Shown in pieces: positions 7,707 through 14,998 of a stretch of DNA of 16,513 nucleotides (positions are counted from its first letter, which is position 1; each line of letters opens with the position of its first letter). The notes under the pieces are model-generated. The model saw only the letters and a list, made by a program, of their open reading frames with translations, was not told where the DNA came from and did not search any database. The DNA comes from Flavobacteriales bacterium (GTDB lineage: Bacteria > Bacteroidota > Bacteroidia > DT-38), in assembly GCA_013214975.1 (NCBI GenBank), contig JABSPR010000358.1:1-16513 (forward strand), read 5' to 3'. Both the position numbers and the translations under genes were made by a program.

Positions 7707-8822
7707 TTGAAAAATCTTACCACACGACTCGTATTATATATTAATTATTTTTTCGCGTTTCTTCTTGGACTCGCCTATTTAAATCCATTTATAGATGCAT
7801 CTATATTTTGGGTTACTGCCTTCTTAGGTATTGTTTTTCCATATCTCGTTATAGCAAACTTTCTCTTCGTTGTTTTCTGGGGGCTAGTGAAATCAAATAA
7901 AATTTTTATCTCACTCTTACTTCTTATAGCTGGTTACAGCTACTATCCGAGCATGATTCAATTCAACCTAGCCGGAGGGGGAAAACCTTCAGTTAAATCA
8001 TCTATTAAGGTAATGTCTTACAATGTGCGACTATTTGATTTGTATGGCTGGCGAAAAGAAAAAGAAACAAAGAATGATATAATGAATCTTGTTCTTGAAG
8101 AAAACGCTGATATAGTATGCTTTCAGGAGTTTTTCTATTCCGATGATAAGAGCTACTATAAGACTCTTGAAACAATTAAAGAAATTCCAAAAACTAAATA
8201 CGAGCATATACAGGATATAGAATGGGACACAAGAAAAAAACACCATTGGGGAATTGCAACTTTTAGCAAATACCCAATTTTCAATAAAGGTCAAGTTCGC
8301 TTTGATAACCAAGGAAATGATCTCTGTATATATAGTGATATCGTTATCGAAACAGATACAATAAGAGTGTACAACCTTCACTTAGCTTCAGTAGGCCTTA
8401 AAAGAGAAGATTATGCTTTCTTAGACAAATTGAATGATACAGATAACCAAGAGCAGATAAAAGGACTGACAACGATCAGCTTAAGAATAAAAGATGCTTT
8501 TGCTCGACGCTCCGGTCAAGCAAAAAAAATCAAGGAGCACATGGATAAATGCAATTACCATACATTAGTTTGTGGTGACTTTAATGACACGCCTTTTAGT
8601 TATGTGTTTAATACTATCGCTAATGATATGATGGATTCTTTCGAAAACGGTGGACAGCTTATGGGTCCTACTTATATCGGGAAATTCCCATCTGTCCGGA
8701 TAGATTTCATACTCCACAGTAACCAAATAAAGTCAGATAATTACAATAGAATAAACAAAGAGTATTCAGATCATTATCCAATTACTACATACCTAAGTTT
8801 CCAGAAAGAGACTAATTTGTAA
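7707..8822 (+). CDS. Membrane-anchored endonuclease/exonuclease/phosphatase-family hydrolase (TTG start)
   Basis: The protein has 371 residues: three hydrophobic segments (about 8-25, 31-60 and 66-86) followed by an EEP-fold metal-dependent phosphodiesterase/phosphatase domain (~100-366). Visible active-site elements are MSYNVRLFD (N106), FQEFF (E141), YNLHLAS (H225), VCGDFNDTPFS (D291, N293), RIDFIL (D333) and SDHYPI (D355, H356), so the catalytic set looks complete. The substrate is not predictable; the family covers nucleases, inositol-phosphate phosphatases and sphingomyelinase-like enzymes. With the basic N-terminus inside and three helices, the catalytic domain would face the periplasm, which argues against a DNA repair role despite the mutL operon. 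The start is TTG at 7707, 14 nt after the rhomboid stop; the first in-frame ATG is residue 83 and would delete the membrane anchor. The 3' end overlaps the opposing gene by 11 nt. Confidence 0.9.
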   Translation: MKNLTTRLVLYINYFFAFLLGLAYLNPFIDASIFWVTAFLGIVFPYLVIANFLFVVFWGLVKSNKIFISLLLLIAGYSYYPSMIQFNLAGGGKPSVKSSIKVMSYNVRLFDLYGWRKEKETKNDIMNLVLEENADIVCFQEFFYSDDKSYYKTLETIKEIPKTKYEHIQDIEWDTRKKHHWGIATFSKYPIFNKGQVRFDNQGNDLCIYSDIVIETDTIRVYNLHLASVGLKREDYAFLDKLNDTDNQEQIKGLTTISLRIKDAFARRSGQAKKIKEHMDKCNYHTLVCGDFNDTPFSYVFNTIANDMMDSFENGGQLMGPTYIGKFPSVRIDFILHSNQIKSDNYNRINKEYSDHYPITTYLSFQKETNL

Positions 8823-10458
8823 TTTGGACCCTTTTCAACACTAATGCTTTTAAAGGATTCGTTCCTAGTCCTTCAACGTTTTTTTGCGTTAAAAACAATA
8901 CTTCATCATAGAACAAAGGAACAATTGGAGCTTCCTCAACAAGAATGCTATCCATTTTCTGATGATAAGTATGCCTAATCGAGTCATTCAATTCAATAAT
9001 AGCTTTCTCATAAAGAGCATCAAACTCCTTGTTATTAAATCTGGTATTATTAAGACTATTGGGATTGGGACTGTAAAACAAACCTAAAAAATTAGCTGCA
9101 TCACGGTAATCGCCCACCCAGTTTCTTTGAAAGAAATTTAACCCTGAACTTGTTCTCTTTTGACGATGTATAGCAGTAGGATTAATATTTAACTCTATCT
9201 CAATACCAATATCCGCTAATTGCCCCTGAACAAATTCGTAAATCTCCTTTTCAGTTGTTGTCATTCCTAACGACAATTTAGGCAGACCCTCTCCATTCGG
9301 GAAACCAGCTTTCCTCAATAAAGCCCTTGACTTATCCGGATCGTAAGCAAATCCCTTCACTATTTTCTCATTATAAGAAGGCATCCCTTTAGGTACAAAA
9401 CCTGAAATTGCTGGATAACCAATCCCGCCTCTTACATACTCTATTAATTTCTTTTTATTTATTCCATAATTAATTGCCTGCCGAACCTCCTTAATAGCAT
9501 ATGGACTGCCTTTAACCATGTCCAAACTTTCATCCATTAAAAAACCTAAATAATCTGTTTTAAGCCAAGTCTGTTTCTCTACTTTAATTCTACCCTTGTA
9601 CTTATCCGTTAATTCTCCGTTCCTATGAAACACTTCATCCTTTAAGGAAGGAGGTAACTGCCCTGAATAGCAATCTAAGTTTCCTTTCAAAAACTCAAGA
9701 AACTCTACGTTACGTTGTGGATCTGAGCTAAAAGAGATAGCGACCGCATCTAAATAAGGAAGCCTAGTAGTGTCCTCAAATTCAAAATAGCTGTCATTCT
9801 TCACCAAAACGATCTTTATACCCTCTTTCCATAATTTAAATTTAAATGGTCCGGTTCCGATTGGGTTTCTTCTAAATTCCTTCCCGTAATGCTCTACAAT
9901 CTCATAAGGCACTACAGAGAAATAAGCCATGGTTAATTTGGAAAGAAAAGAGGATGAAGGACGTTTAAGAAAGATCTTCAGGGTAGAATCGTTCTCTGCA
10001 ACGAAGCCCAAATGATTGCTTTTTTCGCTATCGTCGATATTTTTAAGAAGCCACCCCCCTGTGGAAGCAACCTCCATATCTGTTAACCGGAAGTAGCTGT
10101 TCACAAAATCAGAAGCTACAACTTTTCGCCCCTTACCTTCTTTAAACAATTCATGGTCGTGAAAAAAAACATCGTCTCTTAAGCTAAACCTATACACCAA
10201 ACCATCTTCGCTCACCTCCCAAGACTTAGCAATACTTGGCTGGATACCAAGAGTTTCATCCATTTGAACTAAACCATTAAACATTTGAGAAATAACCCAC
10301 ATGTCTTCAACATTTCCTGCATAAGCAGGATCTAAAGAAACTATCCCTCCTGGCTCATTGTACCTAAAAACCGTTTTCCCTTCTCCACTATTTCTTCCAT
10401 TTGAACAGCCTACAATCACTAAAATAGCGGCAAAATAAATGCATTCCTTAATTCTCAT
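8812..10458 (-). CDS. Family 5 (peptide/oligopeptide-type) ABC transporter substrate-binding lipoprotein
   Basis: This 548-residue protein is a cluster C/SBP_bac_5 binding protein of the OppA/DppA type. It starts with a lipoprotein signal peptide, and the lipobox IVGC puts the lipidated cysteine at C18. Characteristic segments are SLDPAYAG (about 40-47), the QMFNGLVQMDETLG region (58-71), IAKSWEVSEDGLVYRFSLR (about 76-94), and the middle-domain signatures NPIGTGPFKFKLWK (~193-206) and VRQAINYGINKKKLIEY (~326-342). It should bind peptides or similar solutes at the membrane surface. No permease or ATPase gene is adjacent, so it is either an orphan using a transporter encoded elsewhere or has a non-transport role; I cannot tell which. 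Its last 11 nt overlap the end of the oppositely oriented EEP hydrolase gene. Its promoter region holds a 16-bp perfect palindrome 45 bp upstream of the ATG. Confidence 0.93.
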   Translation of the reverse strand: MRIKECIYFAAILVIVGCSNGRNSGEGKTVFRYNEPGGIVSLDPAYAGNVEDMWVISQMFNGLVQMDETLGIQPSIAKSWEVSEDGLVYRFSLRDDVFFHDHELFKEGKGRKVVASDFVNSYFRLTDMEVASTGGWLLKNIDDSEKSNHLGFVAENDSTLKIFLKRPSSSFLSKLTMAYFSVVPYEIVEHYGKEFRRNPIGTGPFKFKLWKEGIKIVLVKNDSYFEFEDTTRLPYLDAVAISFSSDPQRNVEFLEFLKGNLDCYSGQLPPSLKDEVFHRNGELTDKYKGRIKVEKQTWLKTDYLGFLMDESLDMVKGSPYAIKEVRQAINYGINKKKLIEYVRGGIGYPAISGFVPKGMPSYNEKIVKGFAYDPDKSRALLRKAGFPNGEGLPKLSLGMTTTEKEIYEFVQGQLADIGIEIELNINPTAIHRQKRTSSGLNFFQRNWVGDYRDAANFLGLFYSPNPNSLNNTRFNNKEFDALYEKAIIELNDSIRHTYHQKMDSILVEEAPIVPLFYDEVLFLTQKNVEGLGTNPLKALVLKRVQITN

Positions 10459-10502
10459 TATTTGTAATTATTATATCCGGTAATGATATTAATTCCGTTC
10501 AG

Positions 10503-10518
10503 ATGTTGAATTCAACAT
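10503..10518. promoter_or_regulatory. 16-bp perfect palindrome, candidate operator
   Basis: ATGTTGAATTCAACAT equals its own reverse complement over all 16 bases, with no spacer. It is therefore suited to binding a symmetric dimeric regulator rather than forming an RNA hairpin. It lies 44 bp from the SBP start codon and 82 bp from the mtaB start, which makes the SBP gene the better-placed target. No regulator gene is encoded nearby, so the binding protein is unknown. Confidence 0.5.
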
Positions 10519-10588
10519 AAAAAGCTTTTTTAAACAATCTTATCAACAGCATTGTTTGCAAACCCGCGTAAAACATGTGTTTTTGTAT

Positions 10589-10596
10589 TAAATTTG
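10589..10596 (+). promoter_or_regulatory. Putative -7 promoter element for mtaB-lgt operon
   Basis: TAAATTTG matches the Bacteroidota -7 consensus TAnnTTTG exactly. Only 4 nt separate it from the mtaB ATG at 10601, so transcription would begin at or within a few bases of the start codon and the mRNA would have no leader, or nearly none. No TTTG -33 box occurs at the usual ~20-bp spacing; the TTTG at 10555-10558 is 30 bp away. Confidence 0.45.
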
Positions 10597-10600
10597 CAAC

Positions 10601-11926
10601 ATGAATCCACTGAAAAAAGTAGCATACTATACGCTCGGGTGTAAGCTCAATTTCTCCGAAACCTCCTCCATTTCAAGGGAGCTTACGGAAGCCGGATATG
10701 CAAAAGTTGATTTCTATAATGATCCGAATATATATGTAATTAACACCTGTTCTGTTACAGATAACGCGGATAAGAAATGTCGCCGCTTAGTTAAAGATGC
10801 GTTAAGCCATGCACCCGAAGCATTTATAATAATAATTGGATGCTACGCTCAGCTTAAACCTAAAGAGATTTCTGAAATACCAGGAGTAAACTTAGTATTA
10901 GGTGCGTCCGAAAAATTTAACATCAAAGAACATATTAGTTCATGGCAAGGCCAAGAACAAGTTCAAATACACAACGAAAGCATCCGCGATACCAAAGAAT
11001 TTGTCCCTGCATATTCAAGCAACGAACGAACAAGATCGTTCTTGAAAGTTCAAGACGGATGCGACTACCATTGTTCGTTTTGCACTATCCCACTAGCACG
11101 TGGCACAAGTAGAAGCGGCAACGTAAATCAAACCGTTCTAAAGGCGAAAGAAGTTATTGCCACAGGAGTCAAAGAAATCGTTCTTACAGGGGTAAACATT
11201 GGTGACTTTGGCAAGGATACGAATGAGACATTCTACGATTTACTCGTTGAACTAAACAAACTTGAATATTTAACTAGACTCCGAATATCTTCTATTGAAC
11301 CGAACTTACTATCTAAAGAAATTGTAGCACTAGTTAGTGCTTCAAACAAAATAATGCCCCACTTTCATATCCCTTTACAATCTGGATCAAACGTAATCCT
11401 TAAGGCAATGCGTAGAAAGTATAACAAAGAGGATTACCAAGAAAAAATCGAACTGATCCATCGCTCTATTTCCAATTGTTGTATCGGAGTTGATGTTATT
11501 GTGGGATACCCTGGAGAATCAAAAGAAGACTTTCTTGAAACATATAACTTTTTAAATGATCTAAATGTGTCTTATCTACACGTCTTTACATATTCAGAAC
11601 GGGATAACACTACCGCTTTAAGAAACAAAGATATCGTTCCGATGAAAGAAAGAACAGAAAGAAGAAAAATGCTCCAAATACTTTCAGAAAAGAAAAAGAG
11701 AAAGTTTTATAACGACAATCTACAAGGCGACAAACTTGTTCTGTTTGAAAGTGAAAATAAAGATGGATATATCTCAGGATTTACAGAAAATTACATTCGA
11801 GTTAAAGCTACTTTTAACGAAAGCATGATAAATTCTATTTATCTAACAACGTCAGAAACACTAGACGATGACTGCGTTATTAAAGGATCGATTAAAAACC
11901 AAAAAGAAGTTTTAATAAACTCATAG
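10601..11926 (+). CDS. mtaB: tRNA (N6-L-threonylcarbamoyladenosine(37)-C2)-methylthiotransferase
   Basis: MtaB is a radical-SAM enzyme that converts t6A37 to ms2t6A in tRNAs reading ANN codons. The 441 residues match the family length. The N-terminal UPF0004 domain holds the second Fe-S cluster cysteines C14 (TLGCKLN), C50 (INTCSVTDNADKKCR) and C81 (IIGCYAQ). The radical-SAM domain has C154-DYH-C158-SF-C161, followed by PLARGTSRSG (164-173), GVNIGDFG (197-204), the HIPLQSGS segment (256-263) and DVIVGYPGES (298-307). The last ~70 residues are consistent with a TRAM-type RNA-binding domain. TLGCKLN and the VTDNADKKCR context favour MtaB over MiaB or RimO. It is the first gene of a three-gene run; lgt follows after 6 nt. 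The ATG at 10601 fits the family N-terminus. Confidence 0.95.
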   Translation: MNPLKKVAYYTLGCKLNFSETSSISRELTEAGYAKVDFYNDPNIYVINTCSVTDNADKKCRRLVKDALSHAPEAFIIIIGCYAQLKPKEISEIPGVNLVLGASEKFNIKEHISSWQGQEQVQIHNESIRDTKEFVPAYSSNERTRSFLKVQDGCDYHCSFCTIPLARGTSRSGNVNQTVLKAKEVIATGVKEIVLTGVNIGDFGKDTNETFYDLLVELNKLEYLTRLRISSIEPNLLSKEIVALVSASNKIMPHFHIPLQSGSNVILKAMRRKYNKEDYQEKIELIHRSISNCCIGVDVIVGYPGESKEDFLETYNFLNDLNVSYLHVFTYSERDNTTALRNKDIVPMKERTERRKMLQILSEKKKRKFYNDNLQGDKLVLFESENKDGYISGFTENYIRVKATFNESMINSIYLTTSETLDDDCVIKGSIKNQKEVLINS

Positions 11927-11932
11927 CAATTT

Positions 11933-13093
11933 ATGTACCCACGAATTTCAGATCTCTTACTTGATTTATTTGGAATCAACTTCCCCCTACCAATTCAAAG
12001 CTTTGGTTTTTTTGTTGCTCTTGCATTTCTTTCAGGTAGCTACTTTTTAGCAAAAGAATTGAAAAGGAAAGAAAATGAAGGGCATTTCAATCCTACAATA
12101 AATAAAATATTTGTAGGTGAACCTGCAACTATACTAGAGTTAATTTCTTCTGCAATAATTGGGTTTCTACTTGGCTATAAAATAATTCTTCTATTCATGG
12201 ATTATGATGGGTTTGTTATTAACCCTCAAGAAATGATACTTAGCCTAAAAGGAAGTTTACCTGGAGGTGTTTTCGGGGCAGTACTCGCAGCCTACCTAAG
12301 ATACAAAGAGAAGCAAACCGAGGTTCTCAAAACTCCTAAATGGATTAATCATCTCGTCTCCCCCAATCAGCATGCCGGAAACATGGTGATGATAAGCGCG
12401 ATTTTAGGCTTAACAGGTGCCAAAATTTTTCACAACCTTGAATATTTAGATGATTTCATGCTTGACCCAATGGGGTCTATCTTGTCATTTAGTGGATTAA
12501 CTTATTATGGAGGATTACTTGGAGGGGCAATTGGTCTTTTGATTTATGGAAAGAAAAACAACTTGGGCTTAATTCATATGTTTGATTCATTCGCTCCTAT
12601 CCTTCTATTAAGTTATGGAATAGGGAGAATAGGATGTCATGTCTCTGGCGATGGTGACTGGGGAATTCCAAATGATACTCCAATGCCAGACTGGTTAAGC
12701 ATATTCCCAGAATGGGTTTGGGCATACGGATACGAAAATAATGTGATTGGCGTAAATCTACAACAAGATTTTGCTCGTATGGGACTAGAAAGCTTAACCG
12801 GTAAAGCGTGGCCCACTCCACTTTACGAAAGCATTCTAAACATTATCTTGTTTGTTATTCTATGGTCGTACAGAAAAAAAATTTCTACTCCAGGTATGCT
12901 CTTTTCCATATACCTAATTATCAATGGAGTAGAACGGTTCTTCATAGAAAAGATCAGAGTAAATTCCACCTATAACATATTGGGAAGCGAGATAACCCAA
13001 GCCGAACTAATTTCTAGCGCATTTATCCTACTAGGTATTATCGGTATTATTTATACTCAAAAAAACAAAAACACAGCACTGAATGCAGCTTAG
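11933..13093 (+). CDS. lgt: Prolipoprotein diacylglyceryl transferase
   Basis: Lgt transfers diacylglyceryl from phosphatidylglycerol to the lipobox cysteine of prolipoproteins, in the inner membrane. The protein has 386 residues, about 100 more than the E. coli type. Key motifs are present: GLTYYGGLLGG (188-198), the Lgt signature GRIGCHVSGDGDWG (231-244, with the essential Arg at 232), WPTPLYES (293-300) and VERFFIEKIRVN (333-344). The extra length lies mainly in two polar stretches, ~42-65 between the first membrane segments and ~122-148, plus the ~245-290 loop after the signature. I recall this enlarged form as common in Bacteroidota. It probably processes the SBP and FKBP lipoproteins of this window along with all others. 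The start is 6 nt after mtaB, and the last 11 nt overlap the next gene, implying translational coupling. Confidence 0.95.
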   Translation: MYPRISDLLLDLFGINFPLPIQSFGFFVALAFLSGSYFLAKELKRKENEGHFNPTINKIFVGEPATILELISSAIIGFLLGYKIILLFMDYDGFVINPQEMILSLKGSLPGGVFGAVLAAYLRYKEKQTEVLKTPKWINHLVSPNQHAGNMVMISAILGLTGAKIFHNLEYLDDFMLDPMGSILSFSGLTYYGGLLGGAIGLLIYGKKNNLGLIHMFDSFAPILLLSYGIGRIGCHVSGDGDWGIPNDTPMPDWLSIFPEWVWAYGYENNVIGVNLQQDFARMGLESLTGKAWPTPLYESILNIILFVILWSYRKKISTPGMLFSIYLIINGVERFFIEKIRVNSTYNILGSEITQAELISSAFILLGIIGIIYTQKNKNTALNAA

Positions 13094-13868
13094 TGAGATC
13101 CGAAAACAAGTATGCGCAGTAAGCATACAGGTTGGTAAAATGATTCTTACAGAAAGAAAACAGCACGACACTCCCAATTTTGAGATAAAGGGAAAAAACG
13201 ACTTCGTTACTTACGTCGACAAAATGGCCGAAAAAGCGATAATTGAACAGTTAAGAACAATATTACCAGAAGCAGGAGTCATAGCAGAGGAGTCTGGAAC
13301 AGACGCTAAAGATGTATATAACTGGATAATAGACCCCTTAGACGGAACAACTAACTTCATTCACAATATCCCTGTATTCTGTGTTAGCATTGCGCTACAA
13401 CGAAATAATGAAATTATTATCGGAGTAGTTTACGAGATCAATAACGAAGAATGCTTTTCTGCTCATATAGATGGCGGAGCAACTTTGAATAATAAAACTA
13501 TCCGTGTTTCGGAAACAATAAAACTTGCAAATTCGCTCGTTGCAACCGGTTTTCCTTACACAGACTTTGATTTTATAAAACCTTACATGGCTACCTTCAA
13601 TGAAGTTGTTCAGAAATCTAGAGGAATTAGGCGATTAGGGTCAGCTGCAGCAGATTTATCTTACATGGCATGTGGCAGATTCGATTGTTTTTTCGAATTC
13701 GGACTAAATGCATGGGATGTAGCAGCTGGTAGTCTGATAGTTACAGAAGCAGGAGGACGTGTTATGGACTACAAAATGAAAGAAGACTTCATATTCGGAG
13801 GCGAAATCATTGCTATCAATGGGATTTCAACAAATGAACTACCCGAAATAATAGCCTACTTTTATTAA
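13083..13868 (+). CDS. Inositol monophosphatase family protein (SuhB/IMPase-like)
   Basis: This 261-residue protein belongs to the Mg2+-dependent IMPase superfamily. The metal and phosphate site is complete: VIAEESG (67-72, with E69 and E70), WIIDPLDGTTNF (81-92, with D84, D87, G88 and T89) and NAWDVAAGSLIVTEAGG (209-225, with D212). The N-terminal KGKNDFVTYVDKMAEKAI stretch (36-53) is the usual substrate-lid region. Length and motifs fit SuhB-like phosphatases (inositol-1-phosphate) better than CysQ (PAP phosphatase), but related sugar-phosphate substrates remain possible, so no gene symbol is given. Its ATG at 13083 lies inside the end of lgt (11-nt overlap, different frame). It is the last gene of the mtaB-lgt run, and no terminator lies close behind it; the first strong one is about 330 nt downstream. 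Confidence 0.92.
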   Translation: MQLSEIRKQVCAVSIQVGKMILTERKQHDTPNFEIKGKNDFVTYVDKMAEKAIIEQLRTILPEAGVIAEESGTDAKDVYNWIIDPLDGTTNFIHNIPVFCVSIALQRNNEIIIGVVYEINNEECFSAHIDGGATLNNKTIRVSETIKLANSLVATGFPYTDFDFIKPYMATFNEVVQKSRGIRRLGSAAADLSYMACGRFDCFFEFGLNAWDVAAGSLIVTEAGGRVMDYKMKEDFIFGGEIIAINGISTNELPEIIAYFY

Positions 13869-14196
13869 ATTTTTTATAAAATCTGATCAATATTGAGTGT
13901 ACCATTTTAGTGACTCTTAAATTAATTGATCGAATTTCACTTTTACCCCCTAGAATAGCAAAATATCGCTATAGTTTTACACTTCCTTACGCATCACTGG
14001 CGTACTAACTTAAACTAACTACCTTTATTCATGGACACATACTTATAATAATGTGCAATTATGTCAATTTTCTTACATATGCAAAATTATCCATTATATT
14101 CGAACTATATAACAAACCGTTTTATTATAGATTTATCTTCGAATAATAGCTCGGGCTGTAGCGGCCCAATGAAATTTTCTTCATTTCTTATATAAT
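13869..14196. other. Gene-free stretch after the IMPase-family gene
   Basis: About 330 nt show no ORF longer than about 20 codons and no tRNA or rRNA. There is a direct repeat ACTAACT at 14004-14010 and 14014-14020, one helical turn apart, running into TACCTTTA (14020-14027), a one-mismatch version of the TAnnTTTG promoter element. A small inverted repeat AATGAA/TTCATT (14168-14185, 6-nt loop) lies just before the terminator. The stretch could be a long 3' UTR or could encode a small RNA ending at 14232; neither is established. Confidence 0.4.
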
Positions 14197-14232
14197 AAAA
14201 AAAGCATCTTCTTTACGGAAGATGCTTTTTTT
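14197..14232. terminator. Strong bidirectional intrinsic terminator
   Basis: A perfect 15-bp stem (14197-14211 pairing with 14218-14232) has a GCATCTTC/GAAGATGC core, a 6-nt loop TTTACG and flanking A7/T7 tracts. Read on either strand it gives a stable hairpin followed by a U-run, so it can end transcripts both from the mtaB-lgt-IMPase side (plus) and from the ABC-F/FKBP side (minus). Its position between two convergent transcription units fits this. It lies 38 nt past the FKBP stop but about 330 nt past the IMPase stop. Confidence 0.92.
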
Positions 14233-14237
14233 AGTTG

Positions 14238-14259
14238 GTGCACTTTAAGTTAAGTGCGC
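14238..14259. other. Second small hairpin between FKBP stop and terminator
   Basis: GTGCACTT (14238-14245) can pair with AAGTGCGC (14252-14259) around a 6-nt loop, with one G-U (or A-C on the other strand) position. In the FKBP transcript it comes right after the stop codon and just before the main terminator. It lacks its own U-run, so it may stabilise the 3' end rather than terminate. Confidence 0.35.
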
Positions 14260-14270
14260 ATATCTATTCT

Positions 14271-14978
14271 CTATTTAGCAATGGCTATCAACTCTACTTC
14301 AAAGACAAGAACCTCAAATGGTCCTATTCTTCCATTTCCGTTTGGCCCATAAGCCAAATCGTAAGGACAGTAAAGTTTCCACTTTGCTCCTTCCTTCATT
14401 AACTGTAATGCTTCCGTCCAAGCACTTATCACACCATTTACAGGGAAAGTCACCGTTTCTCCTCTTTCAACTGAACTATCGAATACCGAACCATCCATAA
14501 ATGTTCCATGATAATGTGTTTCCACCTTATCATTAACAGTTGGCATCACACCCGTTCCTTCTGTAATTACTTCATATTGTAATCCACTAGGCAAAGTAAC
14601 TACACCTTCTCTTGTTGCATTCTCTGCTAAAAAAGCCTCTCCTTCCTCTTTTTTCGGTTCTGCTTCTTGCATTTTTTCCTGAACTTTTGCTTGTTGTAAA
14701 GATTGAAAATGAGCTTGCAAAGTTTGTCTTACTTCTTGCTCATCAAACAAACTCTCCTCTTCATTCATCACATCTGATAATCCTTTATTATATGCACCCA
14801 TACTAATTGAATCCATTCCTAACGACACTATATTTTTTCCAATATCCTGCCCTAGCATATAACTCACTTTTTCCAATTCAGACTCCACAACAACATCTGC
14901 AGTATCCGAACTTTGATCACAAGAACTTAAGCCTAAGGCTAAGCAGCCTGTGAGAACAAATAAATTTCTATTTTTCAT
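14271..14978 (-). CDS. FKBP-type peptidyl-prolyl cis-trans isomerase lipoprotein
   Basis: This 235-residue lipoprotein is of the FkpA/Mip type. The signal peptide ends in LSSC, with the lipidated cysteine at C20. A helical N-terminal dimerisation-type region follows (~34-115), starting with LEKVSYMLGQDIGKNI and continuing through a Glu/Gln/Lys-rich helix (FQSLQQAKVQEKMQEAEPKK). The C-terminal FKBP domain is at ~125-234: SGLQYEVITEGTG, VETHYHGTFMDGSVFDSS, FPVNGVISAWTEAL and YDLAYGP. Pocket residues corresponding to FKBP12 Tyr26, Phe36, Asp37, Trp59 and Tyr82 can be assigned to Y156, F166, D167, W187 and Y210, so isomerase activity is likely. It should act as a periplasmic folding factor. It begins 20 nt after the ABC-F stop and shares that transcript; no promoter is visible in the 20-nt gap. 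A strong terminator follows it. Confidence 0.94.
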   Translation of the reverse strand: MKNRNLFVLTGCLALGLSSCDQSSDTADVVVESELEKVSYMLGQDIGKNIVSLGMDSISMGAYNKGLSDVMNEEESLFDEQEVRQTLQAHFQSLQQAKVQEKMQEAEPKKEEGEAFLAENATREGVVTLPSGLQYEVITEGTGVMPTVNDKVETHYHGTFMDGSVFDSSVERGETVTFPVNGVISAWTEALQLMKEGAKWKLYCPYDLAYGPNGNGRIGPFEVLVFEVELIAIAK

Positions 14979-14998
14979 TTTTACTTATATTGATTAAA

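Larger units (their letters stand above)
10459..10600. promoter_or_regulatory. Divergent regulatory region between the SBP gene and mtaB
   Basis: This 142-bp region separates two start codons facing away from each other. It contains three perfect palindromes: the 16-bp ATGTTGAATTCAACAT (10503-10518), the directly adjoining 12-bp AAAAAGCTTTTT (10519-10530) and the 10-bp GTTTGCAAAC (10554-10563). A TAnnTTTG element stands at 10589-10596 for the mtaB side. I found no consensus promoter on the minus side. Three palindromes within 61 bp make this the most operator-like region in the window. Confidence 0.6.

Noticed and set aside
8031..8381. 116-codon minus-strand open frame
   Set aside because: Antisense to the EEP catalytic domain, and the product is a low-complexity Phe/Ile/Cys-rich shadow; the plus-strand frame has a complete active site.
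4098..8822. A mobile or defence island reading of mutL, rhomboids and a nuclease-like gene
   Set aside because: Tight housekeeping operon spacing, uniform composition and no integrase, repeat or attachment site; the order matches what I recall as a conserved Bacteroidota arrangement.
13885..13931. 7-bp inverted repeat GATCAAT/ATTGATC with a 33-nt loop as a terminator for the IMPase operon
   Set aside because: Short AT-rich arms, a large loop and no following U-run; expected by chance in such sequence.
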